A stretch of 64,000 nucleotides of DNA from Prevotella communis. Lineage in GTDB: Bacteria; Bacteroidota; Bacteroidia; Bacteroidales; Bacteroidaceae. The DNA lies in contig NZ_CP091792.1 of NCBI RefSeq assembly GCF_022024115.1, forward strand, positions 2,418,001 through 2,482,000. Reading direction: 5' to 3'. Shown here in pieces: positions 8,862 through 17,086 of this stretch (its first letter is position 1; each line of letters begins with the position of its first letter). The notes under the pieces were generated by a model, which worked only from the letters and a program-made list of their open reading frames with translations, did not search any database and was not told the DNA's origin. The translations under genes and the position numbers were made by a program.

Positions 8862-9983
8862 TCAGGCTTTCATCAGTTCAGCCATGATCATGTCGCTGAC
8901 AAAAAGGCCATTGCGGGTCAGGCGCAGATGCTGCTGTTCATGAACCAGCAGGCCGTCAAGGATAAAACGCTGTGCCAGTCGCAGACAGTAGTCGGCATCC
9001 GCAGGCGCCAGTTTCGTAAGGTCAAGTCCTACTGATGTGCGCAAGGCCGTCATCACTATCTCATTATAACGATTATCAGGGGTGAGCTCTTCGTGTTCCA
9101 CGCAGGGTTCACCCTTTTCCATACCCTCCATATACTGACGGATATCGGCCACGTTCCATTGGCGGTTCCTTCCGTCGAAGGAATGCGCAGCAGCCCCCAG
9201 ACCGATATAGGGTGTCTGATTCCAGTAACTACTATTATGGCGTGAGTGATGCCCAGGCTTCCCCCAGTTGCTGATTTCGTAATGTTCAAAACCAGCCTCA
9301 GCCAATGCGTCCATCAGTAGGAAATACATCTGTCGTTCCAGTTCCTCGTCAATCTCGCTTACCTCACCCCGTTCTAACATTTTATATAGAGGTGTACCCT
9401 CCTCATACTGCAGCGCATAGGCCGAGATATGTTCTACGTCCAGCGCTATGGCCTGCTGGATATCACGCTCCCACTCCGCCATCGTCTCGTTGGGAAACCC
9501 GTACATCAGATCCACGCTGATATTTCGGATACCAGCCAGCCGCAACCTATCAACGGCCTCCTTCACCTGTTCGGCCGTATGACGGCGATGCAGGAAACGC
9601 AGGCGCTGCGACTGGAAGGTCTGGGCCCCCATCGATACTCGATTGACAGGCAGCGTCTTTAGCATTTCGGCAAACGCCTCTGTCACGTCATCCGGGTTAC
9701 ACTCTATCGTCACCTCGGCATCTGGCGAGATGTCAAACGTCTGATACAGATGGTCGAACAACTGGCGCAGCAGCGTGCCGGTCAGCTGTGAGGGCGTGCC
9801 GCCACCCAGATATACCGTCTCAACCATCTCGCCTCTTCCATCTTCCATCTTACATCTATCCTCCATTTCCCGACATAATGCATCCACATATCGTTGGCCC
9901 AATGCCAGCGACGTGGTGGAATAGAAGTCGCAATACACGCAGCGACTCTTACAAAACGGGATATGAATATAGATACCTGCCAT
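8862..9983 (-). CDS. hemW: Radical SAM heme chaperone HemW
   Basis: 373 residues, typical length. The N-terminus has the radical SAM cluster motif CKSRCVYC and the HemW signature YIHIPFC; YLGGGTPS, ECNPDD and SVDLMYGFP follow in the expected order, and the C-terminal winged region is present. HemW binds heme and loads it into respiratory enzymes; older annotation calls it oxygen-independent coproporphyrinogen oxidase-like. It starts directly after the stop codon of the upstream WYL regulator (no gap), so the two are co-transcribed. Residues about 42-54 are encoded by degenerate heptamers (9835-9862), a probable loop insertion. Confidence 0.92.
   Translation of the reverse strand: MAGIYIHIPFCKSRCVYCDFYSTTSLALGQRYVDALCREMEDRCKMEDGRGEMVETVYLGGGTPSQLTGTLLRQLFDHLYQTFDISPDAEVTIECNPDDVTEAFAEMLKTLPVNRVSMGAQTFQSQRLRFLHRRHTAEQVKEAVDRLRLAGIRNISVDLMYGFPNETMAEWERDIQQAIALDVEHISAYALQYEEGTPLYKMLERGEVSEIDEELERQMYFLLMDALAEAGFEHYEISNWGKPGHHSRHNSSYWNQTPYIGLGAAAHSFDGRNRQWNVADIRQYMEGMEKGEPCVEHEELTPDNRYNEIVMTALRTSVGLDLTKLAPADADYCLRLAQRFILDGLLVHEQQHLRLTRNGLFVSDMIMAELMKA
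9835..9862. repeat. In-frame degenerate heptamer tract in hemW
   Basis: CTTCCAT CTTCCAT CTTACAT CTATCCT: four 7-bp units on the plus strand, read on the minus strand as the hydrophilic segment MEDRCKMEDGRGE just ahead of the YLGGG motif. Confidence 0.75.
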
Positions 9984-10877
9984 TTATGAATATCTCTCGA
10001 GTGTATCAACCAACATTTTCTTCATTTTCTCACGCAGTTCCCCGGGTTCAAGCACCTCAATGCCAACACTATGACGCATGAGTTCGCCCAGGAAATCGGA
10101 AGTGGGACGGATATCATACGAGAAATCGGTATAGTCGGGCGTCGACTGCAGTTCGCGCTGCGAGTGATGCAGGGGCAACGTGCGCAAATAGTCGGGCATC
10201 CACTTATGGGCACGCAGCACCACATGGGCCAGAGGCGTGTCATTGGTCAGCACACCAAAATATTCCGAGAAATACTTCTGCGCAGAGAAATCTGCAGGCA
10301 TTTCAAACGTCTCCTCAGTAAGACAGAGCGATGTGATGCGGTCCAGCGCATAGATACGCATCTGGTCTTCGTCGTTTCGGGCCAGCAGGTACCATCGCTG
10401 ACGAAACAGTTTCAGGGCATAGGGACATACGGTTTTCTCGTAACCCTCGGCCTGAAATTTCTGATAGCCTATGCGCAGGCGGTGATTACAGCGGATGGCA
10501 TGAATCATCATATCAAGATAGCGCTCGCCAGCGGGTGCATTCTCTAGCACCAGGCGCTCTTTCACGGAAGCACCCTCAGACAATGCGCCATGCACGGTAA
10601 GCGTTGAATAAATCCAACGTTCCAGGCTGTCGTCCTCCAGTGCCTCCTGATTGCCTATATAATACTTATAGGTACGGAGGTCGCAGTCAATGATAATGCC
10701 AAACATCTCAAGAATGGCATCGCGATGACGATTGAACGACGAGCGTTGCAGGGGTTTACCGCGGCTCACGTCTTCGGCTTTCCATTTCTGATTCAATTCT
10801 TCGAACGTAAGTCCACCGCAGCTCCTAAGTGTATTGATAATCCAGATGTACTGGCGAAATATCTGAGAATGTTTCAT
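9984..10877 (-). CDS. WYL-domain transcriptional regulator
   Basis: 297 residues from the ATG at 10877; an upstream in-frame ATG would lie ahead of the predicted transcription start. The N-terminal 70 residues form a winged helix-turn-helix (FRQYIWIINTLRSCGGLTFEELNQKW). Residues about 130-220 form a WYL domain (LRIGYQKF, PYALKLFRQRWYLLARN, IYALDRITSL), which in other regulators senses ligands or nucleic acids. A C-terminal WCX-like extension follows. The gene abuts hemW. The -7 element ends only 5 bp from the ATG, so the mRNA may be leaderless. Confidence 0.88.
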   Translation of the reverse strand: MKHSQIFRQYIWIINTLRSCGGLTFEELNQKWKAEDVSRGKPLQRSSFNRHRDAILEMFGIIIDCDLRTYKYYIGNQEALEDDSLERWIYSTLTVHGALSEGASVKERLVLENAPAGERYLDMMIHAIRCNHRLRIGYQKFQAEGYEKTVCPYALKLFRQRWYLLARNDEDQMRIYALDRITSLCLTEETFEMPADFSAQKYFSEYFGVLTNDTPLAHVVLRAHKWMPDYLRTLPLHHSQRELQSTPDYTDFSYDIRPTSDFLGELMRHSVGIEVLEPGELREKMKKMLVDTLERYS

Positions 10878-10882
10878 GACTG

Positions 10883-10890
10883 CAAAAATA
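10883..10890 (-). promoter_or_regulatory. -7 element giving a predicted leaderless WYL-hemW transcript
   Basis: TATTTTTG on the minus strand ends at 10883; transcription would begin at about 10878, at the ATG itself (10877). Confidence 0.45.
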
Positions 10891-11070
10891 ATAAGATTTT
10901 CTGAAATCTCCAAATAACCGCGTTTTTTTTCATCCTCCCCTACTGACCTTTTTTCTAGGATAAGACAAACTCCAGAAGATTTATACGACCTTACGGATTC
11001 TTGCTTTATTTTTCAAAACGATCAGGAGAAACGTCACCATGATTCCAACGGAGGAAAAGGTTACACCAAA

Positions 11071-11098
11071 ATCCCCGACATCTGCAAATGTCGGGGAT
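11071..11098 (-). terminator. Hairpin terminator of the BspA-like gene
   Basis: An 11-bp perfect stem (ATCCCCGACAT and complement, 6-nt loop) lies 52 bp beyond the stop codon. The U-tract is short, so efficiency is uncertain. Nothing else was seen in the 10878-11150 gap. Confidence 0.6.
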
Positions 11099-11150
11099 AT
11101 ATGAGAAGAGTTAGTATTATCGCTAAGATGTCTTTATTTTACGAGAGCTT

Positions 11151-12962
11151 TTATTTCATTACTACCTTAATGCTTTTCTCGCCCACCTTGACAATAGCTA
11201 TTGAGCCAAACTGGATGCTGGTGGCGATAGTCGCAATATTGCCGTGAGATACAGCTGTAGCAGCCAATTTTCCATCAGCAGTAAATACGCTGACATCTGT
11301 CCGGTCATCAATGCCTTCAACCGTAACAAATCCATTATCAGTTTTAATCAGGACGGGACGCGCAGCTATCTGAGCGACACCATTCGTTATGCCTTCCGTC
11401 TTGGGCAAAGCATCTATCCAACAGAGGGTAGCTGTAGCCAATTCTGAATTCTCACAACCTTCTTTAGTTGCATAGACGCTAATAGTATAAGTTGCATTGA
11501 GTTGAACCTCATTTCCACGCCCAGTTTTAATATCTTCATCAGAAATTGAATAATGACATATTGCACCATCGGTTTCAGAACTAAATGTCAATTTGCCGTT
11601 TTCATATGATATTGTAGGAACCTTACATTGTTCTCCTTTCATTTCTTCAATAAATACAAAGTCCTTCCAACCTTCTGTCTCTTTATATTTGTTTATAGTC
11701 CCTTTTGGCACGTACAGAGTTGCGTTCATTATTGTGTTGTCGCTAAAAACATGAATATAGTCATTCATGTTCCATTTAATAGGAAACGGTTCTTCAATCA
11801 ATGAGGTGATTGTCATAAGATCAACATTCTGAAAGGCATTCATTCCAATTTCAACAAGATTCTTAGGAAGATTGATGCTTGTCAAACTGCTACAGTTTTG
11901 GAAAGCAAATTGACTAATATTTGTAACATTTCTTGGAATAATGATGCTTTCCAAACTACTACAGTCGCCGAATGCCTGAGTACCTAATGATGTTAAACTG
12001 TTGGGAAGTATTACTGAGGCTAAATTAACACAGTGATAGAACGTAGCATCCATTATTTCTGTTACGCCATCCGGTATAACTATACTTTTTAAAGCTTCGC
12101 AACCTGAAAATGCAGAATAACCAATGGTTGTTATTTTTTGAGGAAGATTAATGCTTTCCAAATTACTACATTCCTGAAAAGCACAGTCCCCTATTGAAAC
12201 AACACCACTGGGAAGTGTAATAGAGGTCAATTTCTTGCACCCATTGAAGGAATACTTTCCTATAGATGTTACACCATCTGGAATTGTTACACTAGCTAAT
12301 TCAGAACAACCATCAAAAATTCCATCGTTTATGGATGTTAAACTATTGGGAATGATAACATCAGTAACTTCGCTACCATTTATGTATAAATGATGAGCAT
12401 AGTGAGTTGGATTTGTTCCTACATAGTCCATGTCGAAATGTATTTTACACCAATCTTCTATACTTGAGATATGAACGCCAGTTAATCCTGAACAATCATA
12501 GAAAGCACCGCCACCGATTTCCGTCACACTACTTGGGATAGTAACATCAGTCATCAGAAGACAATATTGAAAAGCCCCACTACCAATATGGCTTACGTTT
12601 TCAGGTATAACGAATTTGGTAAAAGCACAACTATAAAAAGCTTGCTTACCGATGGAGTTTATACTATTTGGAATCGATAAACTATTCAAATCTTTGCAAC
12701 CAGCAAAAGCCGCATCCCCAATAGAAGTAACTTTTCTCGTTCTATTCATATATATCACTTCTCTTGGGATTGTGACAGATCCAGAATAGGTAGTTCTGTT
12801 CTGATCATAAACCTTATTAAGATACGTTACTTCCAGCTCTAAACCGCCATTGGTATAATTGTAGTAAATGGTAACGCCATCAGCATTCTTAACTGCAATG
12901 TCATAAGCACTTGCCACCAATGGCAGCAGAAACATCACAAGAAATAGTAGTTGTTTCTTCAT
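11151..12962 (-). CDS. Large BspA-like leucine-rich repeat protein with sorting tail
   Basis: 603 residues from the ATG at 12962 (signal peptide MKKQLLFLVMFLLPLVASA); another ATG lies two codons upstream. About a dozen LRR_5 repeats fill residues 60-390 (IPNSINSIGKQAFYSCAF, IPDGVTSIGKYSFNGCKKL). A segment around 430-500 resembles the C-terminal domain of chitobiase-type proteins (ISYENGKLTFSS, ATYTISVYATKEG). The last 70 residues look like a type A T9SS domain (VEGIDDRTDVSVFTADGKL ending KVVMK). Probably surface-exposed and adhesive. Base composition is more A/T-rich than the flanking hemW and sigma genes, which could reflect transfer or repeat evolution. Confidence 0.85.
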   Translation of the reverse strand: MKKQLLFLVMFLLPLVASAYDIAVKNADGVTIYYNYTNGGLELEVTYLNKVYDQNRTTYSGSVTIPREVIYMNRTRKVTSIGDAAFAGCKDLNSLSIPNSINSIGKQAFYSCAFTKFVIPENVSHIGSGAFQYCLLMTDVTIPSSVTEIGGGAFYDCSGLTGVHISSIEDWCKIHFDMDYVGTNPTHYAHHLYINGSEVTDVIIPNSLTSINDGIFDGCSELASVTIPDGVTSIGKYSFNGCKKLTSITLPSGVVSIGDCAFQECSNLESINLPQKITTIGYSAFSGCEALKSIVIPDGVTEIMDATFYHCVNLASVILPNSLTSLGTQAFGDCSSLESIIIPRNVTNISQFAFQNCSSLTSINLPKNLVEIGMNAFQNVDLMTITSLIEEPFPIKWNMNDYIHVFSDNTIMNATLYVPKGTINKYKETEGWKDFVFIEEMKGEQCKVPTISYENGKLTFSSETDGAICHYSISDEDIKTGRGNEVQLNATYTISVYATKEGCENSELATATLCWIDALPKTEGITNGVAQIAARPVLIKTDNGFVTVEGIDDRTDVSVFTADGKLAATAVSHGNIATIATSIQFGSIAIVKVGEKSIKVVMK

Positions 12963-13037
12963 AATCATATATTTTTTAGTTAATAAAGTTATTTAAATAC
13001 ACACAAAAAGAAAACGTGGACAATTTACTTCGTCTTC

Positions 13038-13155
13038 GTTCCTGAGGTATCGCCAAACACCTAACAATCTTAAACGAGTAAAAGCCCACGCTATCAAGCG
13101 TGAACTATCTACTTCAATTCTTGATTGTTTCTGCAAATTGGCGATTTTCAGGAAC
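13038..13155. repeat. 118-bp palindromic element with internal hairpin
   Basis: GTTCCTGAGGTATCGCCA (13038-13055) pairs with TGGCGATTTTCAGGAAC (13139-13155), 16 of 17-18 positions matching with one bulge. A perfect hairpin CACGCT-ATCA-AGCGTG sits near the centre and AACAATC/GATTGTT pair between them. It is either a miniature inverted-repeat element or a structured RNA. No clear target-site duplication is visible. It lies in the 289-bp gap between the BspA-like gene and the HEPN gene; the rest of that gap shows nothing. Confidence 0.55.
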
Positions 13156-13251
13156 AAGAATCTAAAAGTGGATATTCATTCTATATGTCCTATTTCAGTT
13201 ATATCTTTCTTCAGCCCATAGGCATTCGGTTTTAGAGTTCTACATTATTAT

Positions 13252-13650
13252 TTATCGCTGAATTAGCTCAGCGATTACCTTTACTAACTCGTGAGCTGGT
13301 TCTACGATAGTGCTTAATTCTTCTTCATTAATTGAAAAGAAACAGTTGTAATCTCCCTTTTCACGCAATTGCTCCATTCGGGTAAGGAAGCCACCCAGCC
13401 TATCTTCTATAACACCTGTTTTGATGAAGTGCAATCCGAACTGGCTCAACATACCAGAATGTCTCTTACTGGCAAGCCCATGATGAATGAACAAAGCCTG
13501 AACAGCATGGAAACAAGCATAGTAGTAGCGGTTAGCAGCCAAATCCCATTGCTGCAAACCTCTCACCATTTCTGCCTGCTCCAAAAAGCGATTAGCTTTC
13601 TGCATCTGCAGTTCTACCAGGGTCTTTCTCTCTTCGTCATTCAAACTCAT
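13252..13650 (-). CDS. HEPN-domain protein, partner of the MNT nucleotidyltransferase
   Basis: 132 residues. I chose the ATG at 13650 because it overlaps the stop codon of the upstream nucleotidyltransferase by 4 bp (ATGA), the usual coupling of such pairs. The sequence fits the HEPN family: two-helix core (ANRFLEQAEM, AANRYYYACFHAVQALFIHHG) and the RHSGMLSQFGLHF segment. HEPN proteins in MNT pairs are commonly RNase toxins restrained by nucleotidylation. The usual RX4-6H motif is not seen at its normal place; an R-X6-H occurs in helix 2 (RYYYACFH). Toxin activity is therefore only inferred. Confidence 0.8.
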   Translation of the reverse strand: MSLNDEERKTLVELQMQKANRFLEQAEMVRGLQQWDLAANRYYYACFHAVQALFIHHGLASKRHSGMLSQFGLHFIKTGVIEDRLGGFLTRMEQLREKGDYNCFFSINEEELSTIVEPAHELVKVIAELIQR

Positions 13651-13958
13651 AGGGCAATGGCATCTTCTGTTACGTTGTGATAAAACGGAGTTATACGGCT
13701 GGCCTCCCACTCCTTCTTTGTATACATGATGGGATTGATCTCGGCGCCCAAATCCCACCCAAGTTTTGTCAATGGGTAGGTGATAGTGTCGTAATCTTCG
13801 GGAGTCAGTTTGTCTTTGTCGAGCACAATTAGTATGTCCCAATCAGATTCCTTACGGGCATCACCACGAGCCTGAGACCCATAGAGCAACGCCGTGGCCT
13901 GCTTGGGTAGACTCGCATCTAGTGTCTTTTTGATGTTTTCAATGATCGTCTTGTCCAT
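13647..13958 (-). CDS. Minimal nucleotidyltransferase (MNT) of an MNT-HEPN pair
   Basis: 103 residues from the ATG at 13958. It carries the polymerase-beta-type motif GSQARGDARKESDWDI, with the GS and both aspartates needed for metal and nucleotide binding. In characterised pairs the MNT protein is the antitoxin that AMPylates the HEPN toxin; other pairs may have different roles. Its stop overlaps the HEPN start, so the two are translationally coupled. A -7 element lies 22 bp upstream. The pair sits in an accessory patch bounded by palindromic elements. Confidence 0.85.
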   Translation of the reverse strand: MDKTIIENIKKTLDASLPKQATALLYGSQARGDARKESDWDILIVLDKDKLTPEDYDTITYPLTKLGWDLGAEINPIMYTKKEWEASRITPFYHNVTEDAIAL

Positions 13959-13979
13959 AACCAATCGTTCTTCTCGCTG

Positions 13980-13987
13980 CAAAAATA
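13980..13987 (-). promoter_or_regulatory. -7 element of the MNT-HEPN operon
   Basis: TATTTTTG on the minus strand, 22 bp before the MNT start codon. Confidence 0.45.
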
Positions 13988-14219
13988 CAAAAAATTTCGA
14001 TAACAAAAAAGAATTGCCTGTTTTTTCTTGAAAAAGTTGCATGAACCGAAAAAAGATCATAGTTACTGGTCTTTGATTCTTTGACAATAAACACCGCTTC
14101 TTTTCCGTTATTAGATATGGCATTAATATTTAGTTTTTAAAAAAAGTAGTACACCGATGTAAGTTTTCTGTTTTTCATGCGACTGATAGAGTAAAGAGTC
14201 AAATGAAACAAAAGAAGAA

Positions 14220-14708
14220 ATGAACCAAAATGAATTAGAACAGCAGTTCGTCGCCCTCGTCGACGACCACAAGCAGATGATCTATAAGGTCTGCTTGATG
14301 TACGCTAGCGACGATGAAGGCATCAGCGACCTCTTTCAGGAGGTGGCGCTGAACCTGTGGAAGGCCTTTCCCCGCTTTCGTGGCGAGTGTAAGACATCGA
14401 CGTGGGTCTATCGCATCAGCGTGAACACCTGCATCTCGCACCTGCGTCATCAGGGCACACAGCCCCTAACGGTGCCACTCACAATGTCGATGACAGACCT
14501 CTTCCCCGATGAGTCGGAACGCGAACAACTGCGAGAACTCTATCAGCTAATCAACCGTCTGGGCGAATTGGAACGCGCTCTGATTCTGCTGTGGCTCGAC
14601 GACAGGTCGTATGAGGAAATAGCAGAGATGCTTGATATCTCGGTCTCGAATGTGGGAGTGCGCATCAACCGCATCAAGGCGAAACTCAAGCAAATGTCTA
14701 ACAACTAA
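14220..14708 (+). CDS. ECF-type RNA polymerase sigma factor
   Basis: 162 residues. Region 2 (MIYKVCLMYASDDEGISDLFQEVALNLWKAFPRFRGE) and region 4 (ILLWLDDRSYEEIAEMLDISVSNVGVRINRIKAKL) are clear, and the usual linker lies between. It matches the small sigma-70 family members that control envelope or stress regulons in Bacteroidota. The downstream gene starts 16 bp later and encodes a membrane protein that may be its regulator; no FecR-like anti-sigma or TonB receptor follows, unlike the common polysaccharide-utilisation arrangement. No recognisable promoter was found upstream, so control is unclear. Confidence 0.9.
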   Translation: MNQNELEQQFVALVDDHKQMIYKVCLMYASDDEGISDLFQEVALNLWKAFPRFRGECKTSTWVYRISVNTCISHLRHQGTQPLTVPLTMSMTDLFPDESEREQLRELYQLINRLGELERALILLWLDDRSYEEIAEMLDISVSNVGVRINRIKAKLKQMSNN

Positions 14709-14724
14709 GAAAACAGAAACAACA

Positions 14725-15297
14725 ATGGAACTACAGGAATTAAAACAGAAATGGACAATGCTCAACGACCGTCTGTCGAAGAGTGAGTTATATAACAAAC
14801 GTGTGCTGATGGAGACCATCCAAGGTCATAACAAGACGGCCTATGAGCAACTGTCAAAGCAGGGCATCTTCAACTTCCTGACAACGCTGTTCGTGCCAGC
14901 TTTCGTGGTGCCCCTGCTCCATGAGAAGGGCATTTTCCACGACACCTCTTTCTATCTCCTTGAGGCTATCTGCGTGCTGGGAGTGCTGATGGTGGTCTGC
15001 CGACTCTTCATCACCAGTAAACTAAACGTCGTTGAGGCGCCAGGAAAACAGCTCAAGGCACTTGTCAACTATAAGCGCTGCTACGTCTATGAGTCAATCA
15101 TCGGCACGCCCCTTGCTGCTTTCGGCATCTGCATCACGCTCTATCTGGAGCATATGACTTCGCCCCTTGGCATCTTCTTCGTGGCCCTCTTTTTCTTTAC
15201 TGGCCTTTTCTGTGGCTGGATTGGATATCGCAGACACAAGAGTACCATGCAGGAGATTGAGAGAAACCTTAAGGAACTCGAGGGATTGTCGGCCTGA
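14725..15297 (+). CDS. Four-helix membrane protein, possible anti-sigma factor
   Basis: 190 residues from the ATG at 14725; longer versions of the frame overlap the sigma gene without support. The first 55 residues are charged and helical (MELQELKQKWTMLNDRLSKS), plausibly cytoplasmic. Four hydrophobic segments follow: about 46-62, 74-96, 123-143 and 149-169. The C-terminus is again charged (MQEIERNLKELEG). Position directly after a sigma factor suggests it sequesters the factor at the membrane, but no known anti-sigma domain is recognised, so this is inference. The 3' end lies 49 bp from a large palindromic element. Confidence 0.7.
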   Translation: MELQELKQKWTMLNDRLSKSELYNKRVLMETIQGHNKTAYEQLSKQGIFNFLTTLFVPAFVVPLLHEKGIFHDTSFYLLEAICVLGVLMVVCRLFITSKLNVVEAPGKQLKALVNYKRCYVYESIIGTPLAAFGICITLYLEHMTSPLGIFFVALFFFTGLFCGWIGYRRHKSTMQEIERNLKELEGLSA

Positions 15298-15469
15298 AAA
15301 AAGCACGTTTAGATTTTTAGTTTTTTGCGTACGTTTTTTACTATTACCCCCACCTCTCACTCCAAACGCGGGAAATGCCCTGTGGCAAAGGCTTAGAGGC
15401 CAGTGAGAGGTCTTTTTACCCTCTCACTGCCCTCTCACTACCCCTCTCACTCGGAATCTTCTGATTTCA

Positions 15470-15557
15470 GTAACTTTGAAATCGTATCTCTGTAACTATG
15501 GCATCGTATCTTAGCGAGTTTGATATCGTATTTTAGTAAATTTGACATCGCAACTCA
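15470..15557. repeat. Four 22-bp direct repeats inside the palindromic element
   Basis: Units at 15470-15491, 15492-15513, 15514-15535 and 15536-15557 follow the consensus GTAACTTTGATATCGTATCT plus TA, exactly in phase with no gaps, each differing at a few positions. Confidence 0.85.
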
Positions 15558-15597
15558 TTATTTTCCTGTTGCCAGGATGATTAAAGCAAATAGCCCG

Positions 15598-15656
15598 TAC
15601 GTAGGGCACGGACTGAGAGTCCGCAGGCGTCGGACTCGGAGTTCGCTAACTACGTA
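15598..15656. other. Three-way-junction palindrome inside the element
   Basis: TACGTAG (15598-15604) pairs with CTACGTA (15650-15656); between them lie hairpins CGGACT-gag-AGTCCG (15609-15623) and CGGACT-cgg-AGTTCG (15631-15645). The nested design suggests a folded nucleic acid rather than chance. Confidence 0.6.
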
Positions 15657-15824
15657 TTATTCCCTGTCATATGTAGAAACGACATATTACCAAAATTCCC
15701 TTTGAGTGAGAGGCCAGTGAGAGGTCAGTGGGAGGTCAAAATGCCCTCTCACTGGCCTCAAAGCCTTTGCCACAGGGCATTTCCCGCGTTTGGAGTGAGA
15801 GGTGGGGGAAAACGTCAAAAAAGC

Positions 15825-16907
15825 CTATTGGAAACTGAATTCCGTCTTCACTACCCCATCGCCATAAATGGTCTTGAAATCATTTTTCATAGAGATGACG
15901 GTATAGCCGTTCTTGCGCCATTTCTCCTCACGCTTAGCAGCCTCGGCGAGGTTGGCATGGTCGCGCTCGGCATCGTCGGCCACAAGCATGAAGGTGGCAG
16001 TGCGGTACTTAGGATTGCTCAGACAATAGTTGTGCATCGCCTCGTCGCCACTGCTGTTGCCAAACGACAGTACGGGTATCTTGCCTATCTCCTGACTGAT
16101 CTGGCGCACCTTGTTGGTCTTCAGGTTCTTGATAATCAGACTGTCCGTGCGTACCAGATACTCATCCTTCTTCATGGTGTAGTCTACACCGATATTCCCG
16201 CCCTGAGCATTGGTAGCGAGACAAACGTCCATGCCAATGACCCTGTTGGGCTCGATGCCCAGCGACTCCACCAGGGAACGGCAGATAAAGCGGTCGGAAC
16301 CGGAGACAACGTAATAGGTAAAGTCATGATCCTTCAGGTAGTCGAACACCTCCAGCATGGGCTTGTAGAAGCTCTGGGCGTAGGTCATCCCCGTGAACCC
16401 GTTGGCTGGCGTGGCGGCATACTTCTTCACATAGGCATCAAACTCGGCAATGGTCATGCCGGCATAGGCCTTGGCAGCAGCACGGGCATGAATCATATCG
16501 AAATGGTCGGGCAGCGCCACGCCCTCACGCACGAAATGGCGGATATTCAATGCAGCTTCGCGCACATCCTCTGGCGCCTTATCCTTATAGTCGGGATCGT
16601 CGAGGGCGCGATACTCCAGCAGATTATACTCGAAATAGGTGGGATAGAGTTCGCCAACAAACGTGCCATCCATGTCGAACGTGGCAATGCGGTCCTCCTT
16701 ACAGATGAAATGGGCCGACTTCGGATTGGTCACATCCTCCACGTATGCTTTTAGCGTATCCAGCGCGTCGCACCGGTTCCACGAGGCAAAATACGTCTTT
16801 GGAAGCGGTTTCTCCGTCTGGTTATCATCCTTGCTGCACGACGTGAATAGCGGCCCCTGCGCAACCATGCACAGCAGGGCAAGCATCAATAAAAGATTTT
16901 TCTTCAT
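15825..16907 (-). CDS. HAD-superfamily phosphatase lipoprotein
   Basis: 360 residues. The signal peptide ends in a lipobox (FTSC, Cys about 24), so the enzyme is probably anchored in the envelope. HAD motif I is FDMDGT (nucleophile and acid aspartates), motif II VVSGS, and motif IV FGNSSGDEAM, so the catalytic set is complete. The cap insertion (about 90-190) is like that of phosphoserine-phosphatase-like members. The substrate is not known; an exported phosphomonoesterase is the safest description. Its own promoter lies upstream at 16954. The palindromic element ends 16 bp beyond its stop codon. Confidence 0.85.
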   Translation of the reverse strand: MKKNLLLMLALLCMVAQGPLFTSCSKDDNQTEKPLPKTYFASWNRCDALDTLKAYVEDVTNPKSAHFICKEDRIATFDMDGTFVGELYPTYFEYNLLEYRALDDPDYKDKAPEDVREAALNIRHFVREGVALPDHFDMIHARAAAKAYAGMTIAEFDAYVKKYAATPANGFTGMTYAQSFYKPMLEVFDYLKDHDFTYYVVSGSDRFICRSLVESLGIEPNRVIGMDVCLATNAQGGNIGVDYTMKKDEYLVRTDSLIIKNLKTNKVRQISQEIGKIPVLSFGNSSGDEAMHNYCLSNPKYRTATFMLVADDAERDHANLAEAAKREEKWRKNGYTVISMKNDFKTIYGDGVVKTEFSFQ

Positions 16908-16953
16908 ATTCGTTAATAGTTTTATGTTTATCCGATTTTCTGAATTCCGGCTG

Positions 16954-16961
16954 CAAAATTA
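16954..16961 (-). promoter_or_regulatory. -7 element of the HAD phosphatase gene
   Basis: TAATTTTG on the minus strand, 47 bp before the ATG. Confidence 0.5.
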
Positions 16962-17014
16962 ATACTTTTACATCAATAATGTATGCGGAAAACGATTTTT
17001 TTCATGGTTTTCTT

Positions 17015-17045
17015 TTTGCGATTTGCTCTCTAATTTGTATCTTTG
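17015..17045 (+). promoter_or_regulatory. pfkA promoter
   Basis: TTTG (17015-17018), 19 bp, TATCTTTG (17038-17045): full Bacteroidota consensus. Predicted leader of about 35 nt. Confidence 0.65.
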
Positions 17046-17086
17046 CACCATGCAAAACTAAAAGAAGTATAATGTAATAGTACGCT

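Larger units (their letters stand above)
15347..15808. mobile_element. Non-coding palindromic element with 64-bp inverted arms (MITE-like)
   Basis: 15347-15410 and 15745-15808 are inverted copies, 63 of 64 bases identical (CCCCCACCTCTCACTCCAAA at the outer ends). Inside the arms, degenerate 11-bp CCTCTCACTGC-like units continue (15420-15455 and, inverted, 15703-15740). Then come four 22-bp direct repeats (15470-15557) and a three-way-junction palindrome (15598-15656). No protein of credible composition is encoded. It fills the whole 527-bp gap between the sigma operon and the HAD gene. A non-autonomous mobile or structured element is inferred; no transposase is present to prove it. Confidence 0.65.

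Noticed and set aside
13651..13842. 64-residue N-terminal extension of the HEPN protein
   Set aside because: The extension overlaps the nucleotidyltransferase gene in another frame; the ATG at 13650 gives the standard ATGA coupling.
15702..16754. Plus-strand frame of 350 codons starting in the palindromic element
   Set aside because: It is antisense to the HAD phosphatase with intact motifs, and its start lies within the inverted arm.
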